DNA of 11,258 nucleotides from positions 1 to 11,258 of the forward strand of contig JARFQZ010000050.1 in NCBI GenBank assembly GCA_029287515.1. Reading direction: 5' to 3'. This DNA comes from Lysobacterales bacterium (GTDB lineage: Bacteria; Pseudomonadota; Gammaproteobacteria; Xanthomonadales; SZUA-36). A model generated the notes under the pieces. It saw only the letters and a program-made list of their open reading frames with translations. It had not been told where the DNA came from and searched no databases. Made by a program: the position numbers and the translations under genes. Shown here one piece after another: positions 1 through 5,206 of the stretch (position 1 is its first letter; each line of letters begins with the position of its first letter).

Positions 1-996
1 GGTTTCCTGACCAATTCGGAAGGGGAGCGGTTCATGGAACGCTATGCGCCTAATGCGAAGGACCTCGCATCGCGTGACGTGGTCTCCCGTTCAATGACCA
101 TTGAAATCCGCGAGGGCAGGGGCGTCGGGCCGAAGAAAGACCATATTTATCTGAACCTGCAGCACCTCGGTGCCGAAGTGATCAACGAGCGCCTGCCGGG
201 TATTTCGGAAAGTGCGGAGATTTTCGCGGGTGTGGATACCACGAAGGAACCGATACCGGTCTTACCCACCGTTCATTACAACATGGGCGGAATTCCTACC
301 AATTACATGGGCGAGGTCGTGACCCTGAAGGACGGCGACCCGGATACAATCGTACCCGGACTGTTCGCTATTGGCGAAGCGGCCTGCGTATCGGTTCACG
401 GCGCCAACCGCCTGGGTTCGAATTCACTGCTGGACCTGATCGTGTTCGGCAGGGCGGTGGCGCAAAAGTGCTCGGAAATCATCAAGCCCGGTGATCGGCA
501 TCCTGAACTGCCGCAGGAAACGGTCGATACCTTGCTTGGTGACTTTGATGGCCTTCGTCATGCCGACGGACCGAACAATACTGCGGAAATACGCAGTGAA
601 ATGCAGTCTGTCATGCAGAACAACGCAGCCGTGTTCCGCACGGGCGAAGTGCTGGAAGAGGGTAGCCGCCTGATCAGTGACGTATATGAAAAATTCACCC
701 AGGTAGGGGTAAGCGACCGCTCGCTGATCTGGAATTCGGACCTGGTGGAGACTCTTGAATTGAGAAACCTGCTGGGTAATGCCGTCACCACCATCAAGTC
801 AGCGGAGAACCGGAAAGAAAGCCGCGGGGCGCATGCTCGAGAAGACTATCCGGACCGGGACGATGAAAACTGGCACAAGCACACGCTTTCCTGGATGGGT
901 AACGAAGGAAAAGTGACGCTGGACTACCGCCCGGTGCACATGTACACGTTGACCGACGACGTCGAAGTCGTCCCACCGAAGGCAAGGGTTTATTGA
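1..996 (+). CDS. sdhA: Succinate dehydrogenase flavoprotein subunit, 3' part (partial at window start)
   Basis: This is the C-terminal 331 residues of SdhA, the FAD-bearing subunit of complex II that oxidises succinate to fumarate on the cytoplasmic face of the membrane. The frame is open from base 1, so the gene starts upstream; the full protein is usually near 590 residues. Visible active-site motifs are SRDVVSRS, with the catalytic Arg at window codon 25 (equivalent to E. coli R286), PTVHYNMGG with His at codon 92 (H354), and VHGANRLGSNSLLD with Arg at codon 137 (R399). The flavinylation His and the Rossmann motif lie outside the window. The PKKDHIYL segment and the PPKARVY end look closer to the alphaproteobacterial/mitochondrial-like SDH type than to E. 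coli SdhA. The stop is 1 nt before the sdhB start, as expected within an sdhCDAB operon. Confidence 0.97.
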   Translation, partial: GFLTNSEGERFMERYAPNAKDLASRDVVSRSMTIEIREGRGVGPKKDHIYLNLQHLGAEVINERLPGISESAEIFAGVDTTKEPIPVLPTVHYNMGGIPTNYMGEVVTLKDGDPDTIVPGLFAIGEAACVSVHGANRLGSNSLLDLIVFGRAVAQKCSEIIKPGDRHPELPQETVDTLLGDFDGLRHADGPNNTAEIRSEMQSVMQNNAAVFRTGEVLEEGSRLISDVYEKFTQVGVSDRSLIWNSDLVETLELRNLLGNAVTTIKSAENRKESRGAHAREDYPDRDDENWHKHTLSWMGNEGKVTLDYRPVHMYTLTDDVEVVPPKARVY

Positions 997-997
997 C

Positions 998-1783
998 ATG
1001 GCTGAATTCCAACTACCGAAGAATTCGCGCATAGGCAAAGGCAAGACATTCAAGGCCCCGGCGGGCGCCAAGAACATTAAGGTGTTCCGGGTGTATCGCT
1101 GGAGTCCGGATGACGAAAGCAATCCGACCATTGACCATTTCGAAGTCGATCTCGACCACTGCGGGCCGATGGTGCTGGACGCCATCATCAAGATCAAAAA
1201 TGAAATCGACCCGACGCTGACTTTCCGGCGCTCCTGCCGGGAAGGGATTTGCGGCTCCTGCGCCATGAACATCGATGGGACCAATACGCTGGCCTGTACC
1301 AAGCCTATTAGCGAGATCAAGGGCGATGTGAAAGTCAATCCGCTCCCGCACCTCCCGGTTATCAAGGATATCGTTCCCGACCTGTCACACTTCTATGCCC
1401 AGTACGCGACCATCAAGCCGTGGATACGGACTCAGAGCACAACACCGCCGGACAGGGAGCGCCTGCAGTCCAAGGAAGACCGGGAGAAACTGGACGGGCT
1501 TTACGAATGCATCCTGTGTGCCTGCTGTTCCACTTCATGCCCCAGCTACTGGTGGAATGGAGACCGTTACCTGGGCCCGGCCATTCTGCTGCAGGCTTAC
1601 CGGTGGATAGCGGACTCACGGGATGAAGCGACAGGCGAAAGGCTCGACGACCTGGAAGATCCTTTCAGGCTGTACCGGTGCCACACGATCATGAACTGTA
1701 CAAAGACCTGCCCGAAGGGGCTCAACCCGGCAAAGGCTATCGCAGAGACCAAAAGACTGCTGATGACCCGCAGAGGTATCTGA
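998..1783 (+). CDS. sdhB: Succinate dehydrogenase iron-sulfur subunit
   Basis: SdhB is a 261-residue protein carrying electrons from SdhA FADH2 to the quinone site through three Fe-S centres. All ligands are present. The [2Fe-2S] set is C80, C85, C88 and C100 (SCREGICGSC...AC). The [4Fe-4S] set is C171, C174 and C177 plus C238. The [3Fe-4S] set is C181, C228 and C234 (RCHTIMNCTKTCPKGLNP). The N-terminus is about 20 residues longer than in E. coli, as in mitochondrial-like forms. The ATG lies 1 nt after the sdhA stop, with a GGCAAGGG purine run upstream as a plausible ribosome site, so the two subunits are probably translationally coupled. The membrane anchors SdhC and SdhD are not in the window and are presumably upstream of sdhA. 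Confidence 0.97.
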   Translation: MAEFQLPKNSRIGKGKTFKAPAGAKNIKVFRVYRWSPDDESNPTIDHFEVDLDHCGPMVLDAIIKIKNEIDPTLTFRRSCREGICGSCAMNIDGTNTLACTKPISEIKGDVKVNPLPHLPVIKDIVPDLSHFYAQYATIKPWIRTQSTTPPDRERLQSKEDREKLDGLYECILCACCSTSCPSYWWNGDRYLGPAILLQAYRWIADSRDEATGERLDDLEDPFRLYRCHTIMNCTKTCPKGLNPAKAIAETKRLLMTRRGI

Positions 1784-1796
1784 GCAATTCAGGCAG

Positions 1797-2045
1797 ATGA
1801 CAGAGGCCGTTCGTGTCAGGAAGTTGAAATGGCTCTGCCGTCGCGGCATGAAGGAACTGGATGTTCTGCTCGAACGTTTCATTACGTTAAACGAGGCTTC
1901 CCTTGCTGAAGGCGCCTGGCCCGAGTTTGAACCCTTGCTGGAAACAGAGGATGACAAGCTCTGGGACTGGTTTCAAAACCCTGATTCAGGTGACGCCAGG
2001 CTCTACCGGGGGCTGTTGATGGAAATCTGCCGTGGCAAGGGCTGA
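1797..2045 (+). CDS. sdhE: FAD assembly factor SdhE (succinate dehydrogenase flavinylation)
   Basis: This is a small soluble protein of 82 residues, the usual length for the SdhE/YgfY/SDHAF2 family, which promotes covalent attachment of FAD to SdhA. The family signature RGMKELD is visible, with R16, G17 and E20 in the RGxxE motif. It is followed by the acidic helix-rich segment ending in the DDKLWDWF region typical of the fold. It starts 13 nt after the sdhB stop, directly beside its substrate's genes. Older literature calls it CptB, antitoxin of a proposed toxin-antitoxin pair with the next gene; the flavinylation role is better supported. No strong Shine-Dalgarno is visible (CAGGCAG), which fits translational coupling. 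Confidence 0.9.
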   Translation: MTEAVRVRKLKWLCRRGMKELDVLLERFITLNEASLAEGAWPEFEPLLETEDDKLWDWFQNPDSGDARLYRGLLMEICRGKG

Positions 2046-2484
2046 TTACCTCGAACTGGAATTCGGCCAATCCCGCTGGATGAAGCGGGCCATCAATATT
2101 CTTCTGCTGCTTTGCATACTCGCCCTATTGATTTCACCCGCACCGTGGGTTTGGAAGATATCGGCCTGCACATTGCTCGCATTGGTTCATTCACTGGCAA
2201 ATCGCCTGGCTGCATCACCCGTGAATACCGGTGTGGTGCGTATCTTCCAGGACAATACCGCCATGCTCTCCACGGCCTCTGAGCGGCGGCTTTTTGCCAC
2301 GCTGGCGGCGCGTCATTGGGTAAGCCCCTGGTTTTGTTCCATCGCTGTGCATCTCGCCAGGGGCGGGCGTAAGCGTTTCCTGATTGTCTGCGCCGCTGGA
2401 AACGATGCAGATGAGTACAGGCGCTTGCTCAGGCACCTGAGAATGCGGCCTCCGGCGTCTGATCAGGAGAGAATGATCTGGTGA
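2032..2484 (+). CDS. ygfX: YgfX/CptA-like inner-membrane protein
   Basis: A 150-residue protein with two closely spaced hydrophobic segments near the N-terminus (about residues 20-35 and 38-56) and a soluble, Arg-rich C-terminal part. Length, topology and position immediately after sdhE match the YgfX (CptA) family of gammaproteobacteria, which binds SdhE; it was proposed as a toxin acting on FtsZ/MreB, but that is disputed. The GTG start at 2032 lies inside sdhE (14-nt overlap), so it is probably translationally coupled. Its stop overlaps the next gene start (GTGA, 4 nt). Sequence identity to known YgfX is not obvious by eye, so the call rests largely on context and topology. Confidence 0.65.
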   Translation: MARADYLELEFGQSRWMKRAINILLLLCILALLISPAPWVWKISACTLLALVHSLANRLAASPVNTGVVRIFQDNTAMLSTASERRLFATLAARHWVSPWFCSIAVHLARGGRKRFLIVCAAGNDADEYRRLLRHLRMRPPASDQERMIW

Positions 2485-3608
2485 GCAGGAACCGGGACAG
2501 TCATGGATCAAATTCGGCGTTCGACGCGTTACTGGATGCCGCGGTTGACGGTATTGTCATCATTGATGCGCATGGCATTGTCAGAAGATTCAACAGGGCC
2601 GCCGAAAGTATGTTTGGTTATCCGGAGTCCGAAATTTCAGGAAGCAATGTGAGCAGGCTGATGCCAGAACCTCACCGCAGCCGGCATGACGCCTATCTGG
2701 AACATTTTTACAGCACAGGGGAGGCTTCAATCATTGGCGCCGGAAGGGAAGTGGACGGGGTCAAAAAGAACGGCGAGACATTTCCAATGTTTCTCTCTGT
2801 CGGTGAAATCAAGGGCGGGGCGGAGAGGCGTTTCGTCGGTATCGTAAGGGATATGAGCGATTTGCAGGAGGGCAGGGAGCAAGTGCGCCAGTTGGAAGAG
2901 CAACTACTTCATGCCGACCGGCTCGTCATCCTGGGCGAATTGACTGCCGGAATAGCTCACGAGATCAACCAGCCGTTAACCGCTATCGCAGCATATGCTG
3001 ATGCGGGGAAGAAGATGGTCAGTCGCGGTCCTGGTGCATCGGGAACGGAAATCAACACGATTTGTGAGCGAATCTCAGAGCAGTCCCGCCGTGCCGCTTC
3101 AGTGGTGCAGCGGTTAAGAAAACTGGTCCGGAGTGGATCCGTCAGCAAAGCAAGACATAATATAAATCAAATTATATCGAATACCCTGTTACTATTTGAA
3201 TTTGAAATAAAAAAAACAAATATAGAATTGCTTTTTTTTCCAGATGAATCGCTTGATGAGCTCTACGTGGATGAAATTCACATACAACAGATCATGGTCA
3301 ACCTGGTCAAGAACAGCATCGACGCCATTTCCGAGTCGGAAATCAGCTCGGGGCGCATAGAAATCCGTGTCAGCAGCGATTCCCGGCAGGTTCGGATCAC
3401 AGTGACCGACAACGGGCCGGGAATACCGGAGAAATACCAGGATCGGCTGTTTGAGTCTTTTTTTACAACCAAACCCAAGGGGGTTGGCCTTGGTTTATCC
3501 ATCTGCAAGACCATTGCCGCAGCACATGGAGGCAATTTGAAATACGAGCAGAGGGAACGGGGAGGCAGCAGGTTTGCGTTATCATTGCCTCTTGAGCTCA
3601 TAGGTTGA
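2481..3608 (+). CDS. fixL: FixL-type oxygen-sensing haem-PAS histidine kinase
   Basis: A soluble 375-residue kinase. One PAS domain spans about residues 12-130, a coiled linker about 130-148, a DHp domain with phospho-acceptor H160 (AGIAHEINQP), and an HATPase domain with N box N278, D310 in DNGPGIP and the GVGLGLS glycine loop. The PAS carries FixL haem-pocket residues: H69 in MPEPHRSRHD aligns with the Bradyrhizobium FixL haem ligand H200, and R89 in IIGAGRE aligns with the O2-contacting R220. L105 and V107 match the distal hydrophobic residues L236 and I238. In the known family, O2 on the haem switches the kinase off. GTG start at 2481 overlaps the ygfX stop and follows AGGAGA at 2465-2470. 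fixJ follows 7 nt downstream. No transmembrane segment is visible, as in Bradyrhizobium FixL. Position 75 is His where Bradyrhizobium has R206. A 90-bp AT-rich patch lies between the DHp and ATPase parts. Confidence 0.9.
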   Translation: MSRNRDSHGSNSAFDALLDAAVDGIVIIDAHGIVRRFNRAAESMFGYPESEISGSNVSRLMPEPHRSRHDAYLEHFYSTGEASIIGAGREVDGVKKNGETFPMFLSVGEIKGGAERRFVGIVRDMSDLQEGREQVRQLEEQLLHADRLVILGELTAGIAHEINQPLTAIAAYADAGKKMVSRGPGASGTEINTICERISEQSRRAASVVQRLRKLVRSGSVSKARHNINQIISNTLLLFEFEIKKTNIELLFFPDESLDELYVDEIHIQQIMVNLVKNSIDAISESEISSGRIEIRVSSDSRQVRITVTDNGPGIPEKYQDRLFESFFTTKPKGVGLGLSICKTIAAAHGGNLKYEQRERGGSRFALSLPLELIG

Positions 3609-3615
3609 AATATTC

Positions 3616-4221
3616 ATGCAGGAACCGATCGTCTGCATTATCGATGATGATGAAGCCATCAGGGAGTCGCTCAGGCTCCTGTTGTTTGCGGAAGACTTGC
3701 AGAGCATTGTGTTCGAATCAGCAGACGTTTACCTCCGTGAAGAGCCCCCTCCTGTATGCGATTGCATGCTGCTGGATATCCGGATGCCGGGAACGGATGG
3801 GCTTGAATTGTTCAGTATCCTGAAGAAGCGGCACTTGCCTTTCCCGGTCATATTTATCACCGGCCACGGGGACATTCCGTTGGCGGTTTCCGCCATCAAG
3901 CGCGGTGCTTTCGACTTCCTTACCAAGCCCTTCCAGGAAGGGGAGTTACTGAGCAAAGTGAAGTCCGCCATCAGTCATTATCAGCTCGACCGGAAACGCC
4001 TGGACGAATTGAGGGCATTACAGGCGCGGGTAGATTCCTGTACACCGCGTGAGCAGGATGTGATGAGATTACTCGCAAAAGGCCTGCCGAATAAAGGTAT
4101 TGCAGAACTACTTGGGATCAGCCCGCGAACCGTGGAGATCCACCGGGCTCACGTCATGGAAAAGATGGGTGCGGCCTCACTTCCCGCCCTGGTGAGGATG
4201 ATTACCAGCCTCGAATCCTGA
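3616..4221 (+). CDS. fixJ: FixJ-family response regulator (receiver + LuxR-type HTH)
   Basis: A 201-residue transcription factor, the expected length for FixJ. The N-terminal receiver (about 4-120) has acidic residues D10-D12, phospho-acceptor D54 in LLDIRMPG, T82 in ITGHGD and K104 in LTKPF. The C-terminal LuxR/GerE helix-turn-helix (about 138-200) starts at TPREQDVM, and the recognition region is ISPRTVEIHRAHVMEKMG. It is presumably phosphorylated by the FixL encoded 7 nt upstream when oxygen falls, then activates promoters. In rhizobia, targets are fixK and nifA; here the neighbouring genes (FixT-like receiver, HiPIP, cbb3 oxidase) are natural candidates. Ribosome site is weak (GAAATATTC), again suggesting coupling. 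A weak hairpin with a short T run follows the stop. Confidence 0.93.
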   Translation: MQEPIVCIIDDDEAIRESLRLLLFAEDLQSIVFESADVYLREEPPPVCDCMLLDIRMPGTDGLELFSILKKRHLPFPVIFITGHGDIPLAVSAIKRGAFDFLTKPFQEGELLSKVKSAISHYQLDRKRLDELRALQARVDSCTPREQDVMRLLAKGLPNKGIAELLGISPRTVEIHRAHVMEKMGAASLPALVRMITSLES

Positions 4222-4228
4222 ACAAACT

Positions 4229-4254
4229 TGTCCTCCCTTGATCCAGGACATTTT
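4229..4254 (+). terminator. Weak intrinsic terminator-like hairpin after fixJ
   Basis: TGTCCT at 4229-4234 pairs with AGGACA at 4245-4250 across a 10-nt loop, followed by TTTT at 4251-4254. The 6-bp stem is short and only half GC, so termination is likely partial at best. It lies 7 nt after the fixJ stop, where the sdhB-to-fixJ gene run ends. Confidence 0.4.
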
Positions 4255-4275
4255 AAAAATACGTAGTTTCCCTGA
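4250..4275 (+). promoter_or_regulatory. Candidate FixJ binding site with upstream A/T tract
   Basis: An ATTTTAAAAAT tract (4250-4260) runs into ATACGTAGTTTCCCTGA (4259-4275). ATACGTAG matches 7 of 8 positions of the GTAMGTAG core I recall for class I FixJ sites, and the following TTTCCC resembles the flank of rhizobial FixJ target promoters. GATTAT at 4286-4291 is a possible but imperfect -10. If this is the promoter, the transcript would start near 4300 and serve the receiver protein downstream, giving a FixJ-driven feedback gene. Pattern match from memory only. Confidence 0.45.
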
Positions 4276-4724
4276 TGGTAGGTGCGGATTATGCCGTTAG
4301 CATTTCGCAAGCGTCTTGTTGGCAATTTTTGGCTGAAGATAAGCCAGGGGACCGAAGGATCAAGCAGGAAAATAAAAATCAAACGGTGGTTCTGATAGAG
4401 CCGGATGCCTCGGTCAGGGACGCGTTGACCGTTCTGCTGGAAGGCGAGGGCTGGCGCGTAAGCTGTCTGACAGATTGCGAGGAACTGAATGCCGCGATCG
4501 AACGGGGCGGCATTATGGTGGTGGTCAGTGAATCCAGCCTGGCATGCTGTGGGCCGGAGATGATCCTGGACATCTGTACCAGTAACGGTTTGCCCGTGGT
4601 GTTTACCGGGCACGAACTGTCACTCCAGGGAGCGGTTGATTTGATCCGGCAGGGAGCCCTGGATTTTCTGGATAAACCGTTCCCGCAAGCCCGTTTGCTG
4701 GATTTGCTCCATCGACTTGATTAA
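4275..4724 (+). CDS. Stand-alone cysteine-rich pseudo-receiver protein, FixT-like
   Basis: The frame gives 149 residues from the ATG at 4275, but the receiver fold begins only at about residue 37 (VVLIEPD), so the true start may be later. GTG at 4386 gives 112 residues, a normal single-receiver length; AGGAA at 4366-4370 is 15 nt before it. The domain resembles the receiver of the adjacent FixJ: FTGHE keeps the conserved Thr (T111), and the GALDFLDKPF segment keeps the Lys (K134). The phospho-acceptor Asp is missing: the end of strand 3 reads VVVSES, placing S85 or E86 there, and the acidic pair is E42-P43-D44. Five cysteines sit in the domain: C64, C68, C91, C92 and C101 (numbered from 4275). 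There is no output domain. Position after fixLJ and these features suggest a counterpart of Caulobacter FixT, an Fe-S-binding receiver that inhibits FixL. Homology to FixT itself is inferred, not shown. Confidence 0.75.
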   Translation: MVGADYAVSISQASCWQFLAEDKPGDRRIKQENKNQTVVLIEPDASVRDALTVLLEGEGWRVSCLTDCEELNAAIERGGIMVVVSESSLACCGPEMILDICTSNGLPVVFTGHELSLQGAVDLIRQGALDFLDKPFPQARLLDLLHRLD

Positions 4725-4759
4725 AGGCAAAATGAAATGCCCATTTACACGTGTTTAAT
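4717..4759 (+). promoter_or_regulatory. Candidate FNR/ANR/FixK-dependent promoter for the HiPIP gene
   Basis: TTGAT-TAAA-GGCAA at 4717-4730 matches the FNR-family consensus TTGAT-N4-ATCAA at 8 of 10 positions, with a perfect left half. TTTAAT at 4754-4759 matches the -10 consensus at 5 of 6. With a transcription start near 4765-4766, the FNR-type site centres at about -41.5, the classic activation position. The box overlaps the last codons of the upstream receiver gene. Not verified by any scan. Confidence 0.45.
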
Positions 4760-4783
4760 GATGCACTGCTCCCGGAGGCAAAT

Positions 4784-5128
4784 GTGAAAAACCAAAATAT
4801 GTTGAATCGTCGTAATTTCCTGAAACTCGGCATGCAAGCCGGTGGCGGTGTGCTGGCCGCGTCAGCCATTCCTGTCCAGCTGATGGCGGCTGAAGAAGTC
4901 ACGGAAGATGAGCCCCTGGCGCAGGCCATGGGTTACGTGCTGGACGCAACCACTGTCGATACCACCAAGTTCCCCAAACGCGCCGGCGAGGCGGGCGCCA
5001 CGCAGTTCTGCAATAACTGCGCTTTGTATGCGGGCAAGGCCGATGATGAAGTCGCTCCCTGTAGCATATTCCAGAACCGCCCGGTACGGGGCCTGGGCTG
5101 GTGCAACGCCTGGGTAGCAAAATCCTGA
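4784..5128 (+). CDS. High-potential iron-sulfur protein (HiPIP), Tat-exported
   Basis: A 114-residue precursor of a small periplasmic [4Fe-4S] electron carrier. The N-terminus has a twin-arginine motif, RRNFLKLG (R9, R10), then a hydrophobic stretch and a likely cleavage site near residue 35 (LMA-AEE). The mature part of about 79 residues has four cluster Cys in HiPIP spacing, C76-x2-C79-x13-C93-x13-C107, with GLGWC at the last, plus a conserved-type Tyr at 51 (MGYVLDA). HiPIPs fold around the cluster before export, which explains the Tat signal. I chose GTG at 4784 because GGAGG at 4774-4778 sits 5 nt upstream; ATG at 4799 would still keep the Tat motif. It lies just before ccoNOQP, and in other bacteria HiPIP can deliver electrons to terminal oxidases, so a donor role for this cbb3 oxidase is plausible. 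An intrinsic terminator follows. Confidence 0.92.
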   Translation: MKNQNMLNRRNFLKLGMQAGGGVLAASAIPVQLMAAEEVTEDEPLAQAMGYVLDATTVDTTKFPKRAGEAGATQFCNNCALYAGKADDEVAPCSIFQNRPVRGLGWCNAWVAKS

Positions 5129-5139
5129 AACGAGCATTT

Positions 5140-5165
5140 CCCGGCCCCGAGGCCGGGTTTGTTTT
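5140..5165 (+). terminator. Rho-independent terminator after HiPIP gene
   Basis: A perfect 7-bp GC-only stem, CCCGGCC (5140-5146) with GGCCGGG (5151-5157), closes a CCGA tetraloop and is followed by TTTGTTTT (5158-5165). It starts 12 nt after the HiPIP stop. It separates HiPIP from ccoN, leaving only 41 nt before the ccoN start. Confidence 0.85.
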
Positions 5166-5206
5166 AGTGCGCAATAAGTTTATGACTGAACTACTGGAAA
5201 ATTGAT

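Noticed and set aside
799..1365. 188-codon minus-strand open frame over sdhA/sdhB
   Set aside because: Fully overlaps highly conserved sdh coding sequence, with no protein features.
2032..2484. sdhE-ygfX as a toxin-antitoxin module (CptAB)
   Set aside because: Location beside sdhAB and the RGxxE motif favour the SDH flavinylation role; the toxin claim is disputed and nothing in the sequence supports it.
4319..4334. Sigma-54-like TTGGCA...TTGGC element upstream of the pseudo-receiver
   Set aside because: Spacing between GG and GC is 9, not the required 10, and the flanks do not match the consensus.
4747..4754. 8-bp palindrome ACACGTGT upstream of the HiPIP gene
   Set aside because: Short, not extended on either side, and likely chance next to the -10 box.
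4751..4783. Upstream GTG (4751) as HiPIP start
   Set aside because: No ribosome site, and it would overlap the proposed -10 box; GGAGG positions GTG 4784 as the start and puts the Tat motif at the N-terminus.
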